Shown here piece after piece: positions 8,446 through 17,942 of a stretch of 64,000 nt of DNA; the first letter of the stretch is position 1; each line of letters opens with the position of its first letter. The DNA is from Hyphomicrobiales bacterium (lineage in GTDB: Bacteria; Pseudomonadota; Alphaproteobacteria; Rhizobiales; Devosiaceae). The translations under genes and the position numbers were made by a program. Under the pieces are notes generated by a model. That model did no database searches and was not told where the DNA came from. It saw nothing but the letters and a program-made list of their open reading frames with translations. The stretch is taken from NCBI GenBank assembly GCA_004144345.1, contig SEEL01000008.1:1-64000 (forward strand). The letters are read 5' to 3'.

Positions 8446-9207
8446 ATGTCCACTGAACCCGCCACCCAGCAGCGCGTCGCCCTGCGGCCCGACCTGCGGA
8501 TTCCGGCGCATGTCGGGGTCATCATGGATGGCAATGGCCGCTGGGCCCAGGCGCGCGGCAAGCCGCGCAGCGAAGGCCATGTAGCGGGCGTCAAGGCGCT
8601 GCGGGCGCTGGTCGAAAGCTGCATCAATTACGGCATCGGACACCTGACGGTGTTCAGCTTCTCGTCGGAGAACTGGACCCGGCCGAAGGACGAAATCAGC
8701 TTTATTTTCGGGCTGTTGCGTCGGTTCGTGGCGTCCGATCTCGAAAAGCTGCACCGCAACAATGTGCGGGTGAAGATCATCGGCTCGCGCGACGGGCTGG
8801 ACGAGTCGCTGCGCCGGTTGATCGCCGAAGTGGAAGCCACGACCGCGATGAATACGGGCCTCAAGCTGCAGGTGGCCTTCAACTATGGCGGCAAGGCCGA
8901 GATCACCGAGGCTGTGCAGCGCGTGGCGTCGCTGGTGGCGGCGGGCCGGCTGAAGCCTGAGGACATCACCGAGGAAACGATCAGCCGGGCGCTCTACACC
9001 GCCGGGCTGCCCGACCCCGACATCATCATCCGGACCAGCGGCGAGCAGCGCTTCTCGAATTTCCTGCTGTGGCAGAGCGCCTATGCGGAACTGGTCTTCG
9101 TCGACGAGAACTGGCCCGATTTCAACGACGCGGCCTTCCTGAGGGTGCTTGAGGACTATTCCGGCCGCGACCGCCGCTACGGGGGCGTCGAGGCGCAGCG
9201 ACGGTGA
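8446..9207 (+). CDS. uppS: Isoprenyl transferase (undecaprenyl diphosphate synthase)
   Basis: This cis-prenyltransferase makes the C55 lipid carrier for peptidoglycan and O-antigen. The ATG at 8446 follows CGGAGGG and gives 253 residues; an upstream GTG-type reading from 8425 lacks support. The catalytic Asp lies in VIMDGNGRWA (about D28). Other family motifs are SFSSENWTRP, FNYGG, and DIIIRTSGEQRFSNFLLWQSAYAEL-type sequence near the C-terminus. Its stop overlaps the cdsA start, so the two are translationally coupled. Confidence 0.96.
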   Translation: MSTEPATQQRVALRPDLRIPAHVGVIMDGNGRWAQARGKPRSEGHVAGVKALRALVESCINYGIGHLTVFSFSSENWTRPKDEISFIFGLLRRFVASDLEKLHRNNVRVKIIGSRDGLDESLRRLIAEVEATTAMNTGLKLQVAFNYGGKAEITEAVQRVASLVAAGRLKPEDITEETISRALYTAGLPDPDIIIRTSGEQRFSNFLLWQSAYAELVFVDENWPDFNDAAFLRVLEDYSGRDRRYGGVEAQRR

Positions 9208-10055
9208 GTTCGACCGGTCCTTCAGGCTCCGCTCCGCCGCGCGCATCCTGGACCGATCTCGGTCCGCGCCTGATATCGGCGGCGGTGCTGATCGCCATTA
9301 TCGCCGTCGGCCTCCATTTCGGCGGCTATGTCTGGGCCGGGCTCGCGGCGGTGGTGTTCGGCATCACCTATCGCGAGTGGGAGCAGATGGTGACGCTCAA
9401 GCCATTGGCGCCGCTCGGCATGGCGCTGATTGCGCTGCTGGCCATCGGCACCCTGGCATTCCCGGCATTCGGACCGTCGGCGCTGCTCGTGGCGGCGCTG
9501 ATCGCCATCGGCATCTCGCTGTTCGGCGACCGGCCGGTAATCGTCTGGCGCGTCGGCGGGGTGGTGTATTTCGCCATCACCATCATCGCCGTGCTGGCCA
9601 TGCGGGGCAACGAGCCGGCCGGCATCATCGCCGGCTGGTATCTGGGCGTGGTCATCGCCAGCAACGATACGGGCGCCTATTTCGTCGGCCGGGTGGTCGG
9701 CGGCACCAAGCTGGCGCCGATGATTTCGCCGGCCAAGACGGTGTCGGGTGCGGTCGGCGGCTGGCTGATCGGGACGGTAGCGGGCACGATCTTCTGGATG
9801 ATCTTCACACCGTCGCCCTGGTGGCTGGGGCTGATCTTTTCGGCCGTGCTGGGACTGACAGGGCAGGCGGGCGACCTCACCGAGAGCGCCATCAAGCGGC
9901 TGTTCCGCATCAAGGATTCGGGCGACATCATCCCCGGCCATGGCGGCTTCATGGACCGGCTCGACAGCGTGACGGCGGGCGTGATCTTGGTGTTCGTGAT
10001 CGGCGCGCTGCATGGCGGCATCGACCATGTCGCAACGGGTTTTCTCTATTGGTGA
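9204..10055 (+). CDS. cdsA: Phosphatidate cytidylyltransferase
   Basis: CdsA makes CDP-diacylglycerol, the precursor of all major phospholipids. The GTG start overlaps the uppS stop by four bases (GTGA). The 283-residue protein is an inner-membrane protein with about eight hydrophobic segments. It carries the CDS signature near the C-terminus: SPAKTVSG, then KRLFRIKDSGDIIPGHGGFMD. In many alphaproteobacteria dxr follows; here the next gene is rseP only 30 bases on. Confidence 0.95.
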   Translation: MSSTGPSGSAPPRASWTDLGPRLISAAVLIAIIAVGLHFGGYVWAGLAAVVFGITYREWEQMVTLKPLAPLGMALIALLAIGTLAFPAFGPSALLVAALIAIGISLFGDRPVIVWRVGGVVYFAITIIAVLAMRGNEPAGIIAGWYLGVVIASNDTGAYFVGRVVGGTKLAPMISPAKTVSGAVGGWLIGTVAGTIFWMIFTPSPWWLGLIFSAVLGLTGQAGDLTESAIKRLFRIKDSGDIIPGHGGFMDRLDSVTAGVILVFVIGALHGGIDHVATGFLYW

Positions 10056-10085
10056 CGGGCACTTTGAGGTCATGACGATGCCCGG

Positions 10086-11285
10086 GTGGCGTCCAACTGT
10101 GACCGCAATCGCCGCCTAGTCAGGCTCACGCAAACGGAGCGTCGAAAACTGTCCTTCCTCAGCCTGCCGATCCTCTACGCCATCCCTGCCTTCATCGCGG
10201 TCCTGACGCTGATCGTGTTCGTGCATGAGATGGGGCATTATCTCGTGGCGCGCTGGAATGGCGTGGCGATCCACACTTTCTCGATCGGCTTCGGGCCGGA
10301 GCTTATCGGCTTCAACGACCGGCACGGCACCCGCTGGCGCCTGTCGGCCATTCCGCTGGGCGGCTATGTGCGCTTCGTTGGCGACATGAACGCGGCGTCG
10401 ATGCCGGACCCCGAGGCGGCGGCGGAATATCCGCCGGAGATGCAGGACCGGCTGTTCGTCAACAAGAACGTCTGGCAGCGGATCGCCGTGGTGGCGGCCG
10501 GGCCGGTCGCCAATGTGCTGCTGACCTTCGTCATCCTCTACGCGCTGCTGCTGGGCTACGGCCGGTACACGATTCCGCCGGTCATCGGCGACGTGGTGAG
10601 CGGCGGCATCGCCGCGGAAGCCGGGCTGCTGCCGGGCGACACGGTTGTCTCCGTTGACGGTTTTGGCGTCTCGAGCTTTTCGGACTTCCAGCGGCTGATC
10701 GCGACGGCGCCGGGCCGGCAGGTGACCGTGGTCATCGCCCGGGCGGCCGAACAGCAGACGCTGCTGATGATCCCGGCGATCGCCGAGGAGACCGACAATT
10801 TCGGCAACAGGCACCGGGTCGGCCGCATCGGCGTGAGCCGGAGCGTCGAGCAGAGCGATTTGACCCTCTACCGGCCCAATCCGGTCGAGGCGGTTGGCAT
10901 GACGGCGCAGGAGATTCGCTTCATCGTCGACCGGACGGTGGCGTTCCTGGGCGATTTCTTCGTCGGCCGGGGGGATGTCGAGCAGCTCGGCGGACCGGTC
11001 AAGGTGGCGAAGGTCTCGGGCGAGGTGGCGACGATGGGCATCATCGCGCTGATCAACCTCGCGGCGCTGCTGTCGCTCAATATCGGCATCTTCAATCTGC
11101 TGCCGATCCCGGTGCTCGATGGCGGGCACCTCGTCTACTATCTGATCGAGGCCGCCAGAGGCCGGCCATTGAGCCAAAAGGCGCAGGAAATCGGCTTCCG
11201 CGTGGGGTTCGCCATCGTCGGGACGCTGATGATCTTCACGCTGGTGAACGATACCCTGCTGTCGATACTCCGGCACGCTTCGTAA
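10086..11285 (+). CDS. rseP: Site-2 intramembrane zinc protease
   Basis: RseP-type proteases cut transmembrane anti-sigma factors and remnant signal peptides. The zinc motif HEMGH lies at about 47-51 in the first membrane helix, and LDGGHL near 351-356 supplies the third ligand. A single PDZ domain (about 160-240, containing AGLLPGDTVVSVDG) sits between. The 399-residue length includes a polar N-terminus of about 22 residues, because GTG at 10086 is the only usable in-frame start; that start is uncertain. It lies between cdsA and bamA, the usual place. Confidence 0.95.
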   Translation: MASNCDRNRRLVRLTQTERRKLSFLSLPILYAIPAFIAVLTLIVFVHEMGHYLVARWNGVAIHTFSIGFGPELIGFNDRHGTRWRLSAIPLGGYVRFVGDMNAASMPDPEAAAEYPPEMQDRLFVNKNVWQRIAVVAAGPVANVLLTFVILYALLLGYGRYTIPPVIGDVVSGGIAAEAGLLPGDTVVSVDGFGVSSFSDFQRLIATAPGRQVTVVIARAAEQQTLLMIPAIAEETDNFGNRHRVGRIGVSRSVEQSDLTLYRPNPVEAVGMTAQEIRFIVDRTVAFLGDFFVGRGDVEQLGGPVKVAKVSGEVATMGIIALINLAALLSLNIGIFNLLPIPVLDGGHLVYYLIEAARGRPLSQKAQEIGFRVGFAIVGTLMIFTLVNDTLLSILRHAS

Positions 11286-11469
11286 GTACTTGTTAACCTT
11301 GGTTTTCAGGGTGTTGCAGGAATGCACGGGGACCAAGCTTTCGCTAACGCAAAGGGGCGTTGCGGCTTGCCCTTGGTTAAAAAACCAGTAAATGCTTCGA
11401 CTGGAGTTAGCTGGGGGCAGCTGTAACAGGCGATTCCCCCGGCCTTTCGTCTGAGAGGCATACAGAATC

Positions 11470-13617
11470 ATGATCGATCCCACCAAGCTCGTGCGTAGTG
11501 CGGCCATGGCACTCGCGCTGATGTTCTTGGCGCCACTGACAGGTGTCGGCGGTGCAGTGCTGGGGGTCGGTGCTGCCCAGGCGCAGACCGCGCCGCTCGT
11601 TGCATCCGTGCTGTTCGAGGGCAATCAGCGCTTCTCGGACGCCAATCTGGTGGCGATGATCGACACGCAGGATCGCGGAACGGTCGACGAAGCCGGTCTC
11701 GCGCGTGACGTGCAGTCGATCCGGCAGGCCTATCAGGACGTCGGTTATTCCGACGTGCAGGTCACCACCCGGCTCGAGCCGGTGGCCGACGGCCGCGTGC
11801 GGGTGATCTTCGTGGTCGTTGAAGGCAATCGCGCGGGCATCGCGGCGATCAACTTCACCGGCAACAACAATATCGGTGCGTGGAACCTCAAATCGGTCAT
11901 CCGCACCAAGGAAACGGGCTGGCTGAGCTGGCTGCTGCGCGACGACAACTACACGCAGGCCCAGCTCGATATCGATCGCGAGCTGATCCGCCAATACTAT
12001 TCCAATCATGGCTATCCGGATGCGCAGGTGACGTCGGCGGTTGCCGAGTACAATGCCGAGCGCAACGGCTACTTCATCAGCTTCACCGTGGTGGAAGGCG
12101 AGCGATACGCCTTTGGCGATATCGGGGTCGAAACCTCGATTGCCGGGCTCGACGCCAACAATCTCACCGGCTCGATCCGCACTCGCAAGGGCGACCGCTT
12201 CTCGGCCAACGACCTGGCGCGTTCGGCGCAGGACATGGCGGTGGAAGCCACCAATCTAGGCTACCCGTTCGCCGATGTGCGTCCGCGCATCGTCCGCGAT
12301 CCGGGCACCGGCTCGTTCTCGGTGACCTACCTCGTCGACGAAGGCCAGCGGCTCTATGTCGAGCGCATCAACATCACGGGCAATGAAAAGACCCGCGATT
12401 TCGTGATCCGCCGCGAGCTGCCGTTCTCCGAAGGCGACCCGTTCAACCGCGCGCTGGTCACCCAGGGCAAGGGCAACATCGAAAGCCTCGGCTTCTTCTC
12501 GGTGGTGGCGATCAATGCCGAGCAGGGCAGTTCCGCTGACAAGGTCGTGCTGAACATCGCCGTGACCGAGCAGTCGACGGGCGACTACGGCGTCACCGCC
12601 GGCTACGATTCGCAGGCGGGTATCCTCGGCGAACTGTCGCTGACCGAGCGCAATTTCCTCGGTCGTGGCCAGTTCCTGCGCGCCTCGATCGGTGCCAGCC
12701 AGGGTGGCAAGTCGATCGACTTCTCGTTCACCGAGCCCTATTTCATGGGTCTCAAGATGTCGGCAGGCTTTGACGTCTACCACCGCATCACCGACGAGAA
12801 CGCCACCAACGTCTACGGCACCACGTCGACCGGCGCGCAGATGCGCTTCGGCCTGCCGGTGACGCGTGACCTCCAGGCTCAGGTGTTCTTCGGCGGCGAC
12901 CGTACGGTCGTGACCGATACCGTGCTTGGCGGCTCGACGGAGATTCTTTCGGCCGGCACCTACGACAAGGGCTGGGTCGGCTATAGCCTGAACTATGACG
13001 GCACCGACGACCGGAAGCGCCCGACCGAAGGTTTCGCGGCTTCGCTGACGCAGACCTACGTTGGCCTCGGCTACAACTTCATCAAGACGGAAGCCAAGGC
13101 GCGCTACTTCATGCCGCTCAACTCCGATCTCGGGCTGGTTGGCAGCGTGAAGGTGCAGGGCGGTATCATCAACAATTTCGGCGGCACGGCCGTGAACTCG
13201 CTGGAGAACTTCACCTACGGCAATACGCTGGTGCGCGGCTTCGTGCAGCGCGGCATCGGGCCCAAGACCAGCCTCGGCGAGATCGTGGGCTACACTGCCT
13301 ATGCGGGCGCCTCGGCTGAAATGACCTTCCCGATCCCGGGTCTGCCGGAAAGCTACGGCCTGTCTGGTGCGCTGTTCGCGGATGCGGCGGTCGTGAGCGG
13401 CGTGGGTGAGCTCGGTACCGGTACCCTCGATGGCGCCTCGACGGCCAACCCGCTCAAGAGCTCGGTCGGTGCGTCGGTGATCTGGGACTCGCCGTTCGGT
13501 CCGCTGCGTGGCGACATGGCCTGGATTCTCAGCCAGTCGACGACGGACAGCACGACGAAGGTCTGCTCGTCGGTCTACTGCCCGGCCTTCGCGCTGACGC
13601 TGCAGACCTTGCTCTGA
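11470..13617 (+). CDS. bamA: Outer membrane protein assembly factor
   Basis: BamA is the central Omp85 component that folds beta-barrels into the outer membrane. The 715-residue precursor has a signal peptide ending near AQAQ (about residue 39). Next come five POTRA-like repeats (first VASVLFEGNQRFSD, last VERINITGNEKTRDFVIRRELPFSEGDPF) and a C-terminal barrel of about 380 residues. The barrel has the lid-lock region VRGF, and the chain ends in an aromatic/hydrophobic residue pattern. It is somewhat shorter than many homologues. The 184-base gap upstream should hold its promoter; I could not pick one confidently. A strong terminator follows. Confidence 0.95.
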   Translation: MIDPTKLVRSAAMALALMFLAPLTGVGGAVLGVGAAQAQTAPLVASVLFEGNQRFSDANLVAMIDTQDRGTVDEAGLARDVQSIRQAYQDVGYSDVQVTTRLEPVADGRVRVIFVVVEGNRAGIAAINFTGNNNIGAWNLKSVIRTKETGWLSWLLRDDNYTQAQLDIDRELIRQYYSNHGYPDAQVTSAVAEYNAERNGYFISFTVVEGERYAFGDIGVETSIAGLDANNLTGSIRTRKGDRFSANDLARSAQDMAVEATNLGYPFADVRPRIVRDPGTGSFSVTYLVDEGQRLYVERINITGNEKTRDFVIRRELPFSEGDPFNRALVTQGKGNIESLGFFSVVAINAEQGSSADKVVLNIAVTEQSTGDYGVTAGYDSQAGILGELSLTERNFLGRGQFLRASIGASQGGKSIDFSFTEPYFMGLKMSAGFDVYHRITDENATNVYGTTSTGAQMRFGLPVTRDLQAQVFFGGDRTVVTDTVLGGSTEILSAGTYDKGWVGYSLNYDGTDDRKRPTEGFAASLTQTYVGLGYNFIKTEAKARYFMPLNSDLGLVGSVKVQGGIINNFGGTAVNSLENFTYGNTLVRGFVQRGIGPKTSLGEIVGYTAYAGASAEMTFPIPGLPESYGLSGALFADAAVVSGVGELGTGTLDGASTANPLKSSVGASVIWDSPFGPLRGDMAWILSQSTTDSTTKVCSSVYCPAFALTLQTLL

Positions 13618-13640
13618 TAAAGAGGGCGTGAAACAGTTTA

Positions 13641-13673
13641 AGGGCCGCGGGGCCTAGCGCCGCGGCCCTTTTT
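13641..13673 (+). terminator. Rho-independent terminator after bamA
   Basis: The arms AGGGCCGCGG (13641-13650) and CCGCGGCCCT (13660-13669) form a ten-base perfect stem, followed by a T-run to 13673. It lies 24 bases after the bamA stop and only 12 bases before the lpxD start. Confidence 0.85.
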
Positions 13674-13685
13674 CATTGCAGAACG

Positions 13686-14714
13686 ATGGTCGATACACGT
13701 TTCCACCAGTTTTCCGGGTCGGTGCCGCTCAGCCAGTTGCTCGAGGCGCTGCAGCTTGCCAGCGAGTTCGAGGGCAGCGGGCCCGTCATCGAGGGCGTCG
13801 AGGAACTGCATCTGGCGGGGCCGGGGCATGTCGCCCTCGCGGCACAGGCCCAGTATCGCGATGCGCTGCGGGCGACGGGTGCGGGTGCCGTGATCGTCGG
13901 CAAGGATTTGCGCGGCGAGGTGCCCGCGGGCGCCATCGCGATCGTCGTCGATAATCCGCATCTCGCCTTTGTTGGCCTCTTGGAGCGGCTCTATCCTCAG
14001 GACACGCGCGGGACGCTGAACGCCTTCGGCATCGACGCGCGCGCGCCCTTCGTCGAGGCCGATGTGCGCATCGGGCCCGGGGTGGTGATCGGGCCGGACG
14101 TCGAGATCGGGCGGGGCTCGGTGATCGGGCCGAACACAGTCATCGGGGCCGGGGTCACGATCGGCCGCAATGCGGTCATCGGCTCCAATTGCAGCATCGA
14201 ATGCGCCTATCTGGGAAATAATGTCGTGCTGCATGCCGGGGCGCGGATCGGCTCGGAGGGGTTTGGCTGGCTGGACCATGGCCGCTCGAACCGCAAGATT
14301 CCGCAACTTGGGCGGGTGATCGTCCAGGACCGGGTCGAAATCGGCGCCAACAGCACGATCGACCGGGGGGCGCTGGGCGATACGGTGATCGGCGAGGGCA
14401 CCAAGATCGATAATCTGGTGCAGATCGGGCACAATTGCCGGATCGGGCGCAATTGCCTGATCGCAGGAATGACCGGACTTGCCGGCTCGACCATTGTCGA
14501 GGATTCGGTGATGATTGGCGGGGCGGCCAGCCTCACCGGCCACCTGACCGTGGGGGCGGGCTCGATCATTCTTGCTCGTACGGTCGTGACGAAGGATGTT
14601 AAGCGAGGGGGACGCGTCGGTGGTTATCCGGCGCAGGACGTACATGCGTGGCGCCGGGAGACCGCCACGCTCCGGTTGTTGAGCAAAGGGAAGAAGAGTG
14701 GACGCGAAAACTGA
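13686..14714 (+). CDS. lpxD: UDP-3-O-acylglucosamine N-acyltransferase
   Basis: LpxD adds the N-linked hydroxyacyl chain in the third step of lipid A synthesis. The 342-residue protein has a uridine-binding N-terminal domain and a long left-handed hexapeptide beta-helix (repeats such as [14 protein letters not shown] from about 125). The catalytic His is in VQIGHNC, about residue 249. The ATG sits just after the bamA terminator and shows no recognisable ribosome binding site. Its end overlaps fabZ by 17 bases. Confidence 0.96.
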   Translation: MVDTRFHQFSGSVPLSQLLEALQLASEFEGSGPVIEGVEELHLAGPGHVALAAQAQYRDALRATGAGAVIVGKDLRGEVPAGAIAIVVDNPHLAFVGLLERLYPQDTRGTLNAFGIDARAPFVEADVRIGPGVVIGPDVEIGRGSVIGPNTVIGAGVTIGRNAVIGSNCSIECAYLGNNVVLHAGARIGSEGFGWLDHGRSNRKIPQLGRVIVQDRVEIGANSTIDRGALGDTVIGEGTKIDNLVQIGHNCRIGRNCLIAGMTGLAGSTIVEDSVMIGGAASLTGHLTVGAGSIILARTVVTKDVKRGGRVGGYPAQDVHAWRRETATLRLLSKGKKSGREN

Positions 14715-15183
14715 TCCGAGCCTGGGCGAGAGCAAGGAACTGACGTCGATCGATATCGACCGGATTCTCACGCTGCTGCCGCATCGCTATCCGTTCCTGA
14801 TGATCGACAAGATCATCAATGTGGACAGTGACGACGCCGCCGTCGGCATCAAGAACGTGTCGTTCAACGAGCCGATCTTTCAGGGCCATTTTCCCGGCAA
14901 CCCGGTGTTCCCGGGGGTGCTGATCATCGAGGGCATGGCGCAGACGGCCGGGGCGATCGCGATCGCGGCCGACCAGACCTCCGGGCGGCACGTCGTCTAC
15001 ATGGTGACGGTCGACAAGTGCAAATTCCGCAAGCCGGCCCGGCCGGGCGATGTGATCGAGTACCACATCCGCAAGATCCGGCGCCGTAGCGCCATGGGCT
15101 GGTACGAGGCCAGGGCCATGGTCGGCACGACGCTGATCGCCGAGGCCGAAGTCGGCGCAATGGTGATGGTCGAAGGCGCGTAA
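14698..15183 (+). CDS. fabZ: 3-hydroxyacyl-ACP dehydratase
   Basis: FabZ dehydrates 3-hydroxyacyl-ACP in fatty acid elongation and competes with LpxA/LpxD for the same acyl-ACP pool. The 161-residue hot-dog-fold protein starts at a GTG inside the lpxD end. The catalytic pair is His in FQGHFPG (about H64) and Glu in LIIEGMAQ (about E78), with the standard spacing of 14. Its stop overlaps the lpxA start (TAATG). Confidence 0.96.
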   Translation: MDAKTDPSLGESKELTSIDIDRILTLLPHRYPFLMIDKIINVDSDDAAVGIKNVSFNEPIFQGHFPGNPVFPGVLIIEGMAQTAGAIAIAADQTSGRHVVYMVTVDKCKFRKPARPGDVIEYHIRKIRRRSAMGWYEARAMVGTTLIAEAEVGAMVMVEGA

Positions 15184-15989
15184 TGCCCCACAACATTCAT
15201 CCGACGGCCATCGTCGAGGACGGCGCGGTGCTTGGCGCCGATGTCGTCGTTGGACCGTTCTGCGTCGTCGGCAGCGACGTGAAGCTGGGCGACGGCGTGC
15301 AACTGATCTCGCATGCTGTCGTGACCGGGCGCACGACGCTGGGCGCGCGCTCCACGGTGTTCCCGTTCGCTTCGATCGGGCACCGGCCGCAGGACCTCAA
15401 ATATGCCGGCGAGCCGTCGACGCTGGAGATCGGCGAGAACACGACGATCCGCGAGCATGTGACGATCAACCCCGGCACGGCTGGCGGCGGTATGATCACC
15501 AAGATCGGCGACAATTGCCTGATCATGATCGGCGTCCATATCGGGCATGACTGCATCGTCGGCAACCATGTCGTCATGTCGAACAATGTGACCTTCGCCG
15601 GCCATTGCCGCATCGACGACTACGTCGTGATGAGCGGCTATTCGGGCGCGACGCAGTTCGTCCATATCGGGGCGCACGCCTTTGTGGGCGGCCTGACCAA
15701 GGTCGAAAAGCACCTCATTCCCTATGGCGCGGCGGTCGGCAATCCGGCCGAACTGTCGGGGCTCAACCTTGTGGGCCTCAAGCGCCGCGGCTTCGACCGC
15801 GAAGCGATCCATAACCTCCGCACGGCTTACCGGATGATCTTTGCCAGCGAGGGGACGCTGCGTGAACGGGTGGACGACGCCGCGGCAATCTTCCCCAAGG
15901 ACGAACTGGTGCAGGACGTGGTCGCCTTCATCGTCAACGCCAAGGACAGCCCGCTGACGCTGCCGCGGAACGGGCACGGCGACGCCTGA
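15183..15989 (+). CDS. lpxA: UDP-N-acetylglucosamine O-acyltransferase
   Basis: LpxA catalyses the first, reversible step of lipid A synthesis. The 268-residue protein is a trimeric hexapeptide beta-helix enzyme followed by an alpha-helical C-terminal domain. The catalytic His lies in GVHIGHDC (about H122). Family sequence IGHRPQDLKY is present. It is translationally coupled to fabZ and shares its last base with the lpxI start. Confidence 0.96.
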   Translation: MPHNIHPTAIVEDGAVLGADVVVGPFCVVGSDVKLGDGVQLISHAVVTGRTTLGARSTVFPFASIGHRPQDLKYAGEPSTLEIGENTTIREHVTINPGTAGGGMITKIGDNCLIMIGVHIGHDCIVGNHVVMSNNVTFAGHCRIDDYVVMSGYSGATQFVHIGAHAFVGGLTKVEKHLIPYGAAVGNPAELSGLNLVGLKRRGFDREAIHNLRTAYRMIFASEGTLRERVDDAAAIFPKDELVQDVVAFIVNAKDSPLTLPRNGHGDA

Positions 15990-16804
15990 TGGCGCGGCGG
16001 CTGACCCTCGTTGCGGGGGCAGGCGATCTCGTCCCCCACCTGGCAGCGGCAATCGCGCGCAGCGGCGATCCCGTGCAAATCCTCGACCTCGCGGGGCGGG
16101 CGCCGACGCTCGGCCCGCATGCAATTCCCGTGTCGCTCGATGACCCCGCGGGGCTGGTTCGGGCTGTAACATCGTTCCGGACGTCGCATATCGTGCTGGC
16201 GGGTGGAGTGCATCTCTCCGATACCCACAGGGAAGGGCTGGCGGCGGCGCTGGGCCTGCCCGACAAGATTGCCGGCAGCCTTGGCGACATCGGGCTCGCG
16301 ACGATGGTCATGGCCTTTGCGGCCAGGCACCGCGTCCGGCTGGTCGGCGCCCATCACGTCGCGCCCGAACTGGTGGCCCCCGAGGGCCATATCGCCGGTC
16401 CTGTTGTCGACGCCAGCGCCTTCGCGGCTGGTGCATTGAAGGCCGCCAGAGCGGTCGGCACGCTTGATCTGGGGCAGGCGATCGTCATGGCCGGCAAGCG
16501 GGCGATCGCGGCAGAGGATGCCGGCGGCACGGATGCGCTGCTGGCGCGGGTCGCGGTGCTGCGCGAGGAGGGGCGGACCGGCAATGGCCAATATCCGCTG
16601 ATCCTCGCCAAGGCGCGCAAGCCCAAGCAGCCGGACTATGTCGATCTGCCGGCGATCGGGCCGGAGACGGTGATCAATGCCGCTGCGGCGGGGATTTCGA
16701 TCATCGTGGTCGAGGCGCGGACGACGCTGGTGATCGAGCGGGCGCGGCTCGAGGCCGAAGCGGCGGTCCGTGGGATCAGTGTCATCGGGCTGCGTCATGG
16801 CTGA
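15989..16804 (+). CDS. lpxI: UDP-2,3-diacylglucosamine diphosphatase, LpxI type
   Basis: LpxI hydrolyses UDP-diacylglucosamine to lipid X and UMP. It replaces the unrelated LpxH in alphaproteobacteria. The 271-residue length and motifs fit: N-terminal LVAGAGDLVPHLA, the IVLAGGVH region, then the C-terminal catalytic region with VDLPAIGPETV and a final hydrophobic strand. It lies in the expected slot between lpxA and lpxB, overlapping the lpxB start by eight bases. Confidence 0.94.
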   Translation: MARRLTLVAGAGDLVPHLAAAIARSGDPVQILDLAGRAPTLGPHAIPVSLDDPAGLVRAVTSFRTSHIVLAGGVHLSDTHREGLAAALGLPDKIAGSLGDIGLATMVMAFAARHRVRLVGAHHVAPELVAPEGHIAGPVVDASAFAAGALKAARAVGTLDLGQAIVMAGKRAIAAEDAGGTDALLARVAVLREEGRTGNGQYPLILAKARKPKQPDYVDLPAIGPETVINAAAAGISIIVVEARTTLVIERARLEAEAAVRGISVIGLRHG

Positions 16805-17942
16805 GGCACTGCGGCTGTTCATCCTCGCGGGCGAGCCGTCGGGCGACCGGATCGGCGCCGACATCGTCAAGCGGTTGCGGGTCGAGCGGCGCGTGACCGT
16901 CACGGGCGTGGGCGGCGCCGAGCTGATGGGCGAGGGGCTGAAGCCGCTGTTCCCGATGACCGACCTGTCGGTCATGGGCGTAACCGATGTGCTGAAGCGG
17001 CTGCCGCTGCTGTTGTGGCGGGCACGGCAGACGGCACGGGCCGTCCTCGCCGAGCAGCCGGACCTCGTGGTGTTCATCGACTCGCAGGTGTTCTGCGAGA
17101 CGGTGGCCAAGCAATTGCGCAAGGCGGGCTATCAGGGCGAGATCCTGCTCTATGTGGCGCCGAGCGTGTGGGCCTGGAAGCCGGAACGGGCGCCGCTCCT
17201 CAAGCCGCTCTATAATGAGATTCTAGCCGTGCTGCCGTTTGAGCCGGCGGTGATGAAAAAGCTCGACGGGCCGCCGACGAGCTATGTCGGGCATCCGGCG
17301 CTCGGGCATACGAACTTCCGTGCAACACAGCCGGAGCGCGGCCCCGTGCTGCTGCTGCCGGGCAGCCGGACGGGTGAATTGCGGCGGCATCTGCCGCTGA
17401 TGCGCAAGGTGGCGGGGGCGCTGCGCGATCATCCAAGGGTGACAGGCTTCGTGCTGCCGACGCCCAAGCATGTCGAGCAGCAGGTGCTCGAAACCGTGAT
17501 GACGTGGAAGACGCCGGTGTTCGTGACCTCGGCGGGCGATGCCAAGCGTAAAGCGTTCGCGGAGTCGATCGTGGCGGCGGCGGTGAGCGGTACGGTGACA
17601 CTGGAGCTGGCGCTGACGGGCGTGCCGATGGTGATCACCTATGTCGGCGATCGCGGCCAGATCTCCCGCTGGCGCAAGCACAAGCCGCGCTTCATCGGCC
17701 TGCCCAACATCCTGTTCGGCAATGATCTGGTGCCCGAATATGTGGGGCCGGCGGCGCAGCCCGAGCCATTCATCGCCGATCTGAAGCTGCTACTGGACGA
17801 ACCGGACGAGATGGAGCGGCAGCGTTCAGGCTTTGCGCGGGTCCGCGCCGGAATGGAAAAAGGGGCGCCGGAGGCGCCCCTGGTCGATGCCGTCGAACGG
17901 GTGCTGGCGCACGCGCCTCAGCGTTCGGAGATCGGCACGTAA
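16797..17942 (+). CDS. lpxB: Lipid A disaccharide synthase
   Basis: LpxB joins lipid X to UDP-diacylglucosamine. I use the ATG at 16797 ([17 protein letters not shown]), overlapping the end of lpxI, rather than an in-frame start inside lpxI. The 381 residues form a GT-B fold glycosyltransferase (family GT19) with [23 protein letters not shown] and [14 protein letters not shown]. Near its 3' end the DNA also encodes a minus-strand terminator (17857-17880). The last 25 bases overlap the end of the convergent gltA gene. Confidence 0.95.
   Translation: MAEALRLFILAGEPSGDRIGADIVKRLRVERRVTVTGVGGAELMGEGLKPLFPMTDLSVMGVTDVLKRLPLLLWRARQTARAVLAEQPDLVVFIDSQVFCETVAKQLRKAGYQGEILLYVAPSVWAWKPERAPLLKPLYNEILAVLPFEPAVMKKLDGPPTSYVGHPALGHTNFRATQPERGPVLLLPGSRTGELRRHLPLMRKVAGALRDHPRVTGFVLPTPKHVEQQVLETVMTWKTPVFVTSAGDAKRKAFAESIVAAAVSGTVTLELALTGVPMVITYVGDRGQISRWRKHKPRFIGLPNILFGNDLVPEYVGPAAQPEPFIADLKLLLDEPDEMERQRSGFARVRAGMEKGAPEAPLVDAVERVLAHAPQRSEIGT
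17857..17880 (-). terminator. gltA terminator embedded in lpxB
   Basis: On the minus strand an 8-base stem (GGGGCGCC/GGCGCCCC) with a three-base loop is followed by five U. It lies 37 bases past the gltA stop codon and wholly inside the lpxB coding sequence, where it encodes roughly KGAPEAP. No U-run follows on the plus strand. Confidence 0.75.

Noticed and set aside
17862-17880. The GC-rich hairpin read as an lpxB attenuator
   Set aside because: The U-run is on the minus strand only, so it fits gltA termination better.
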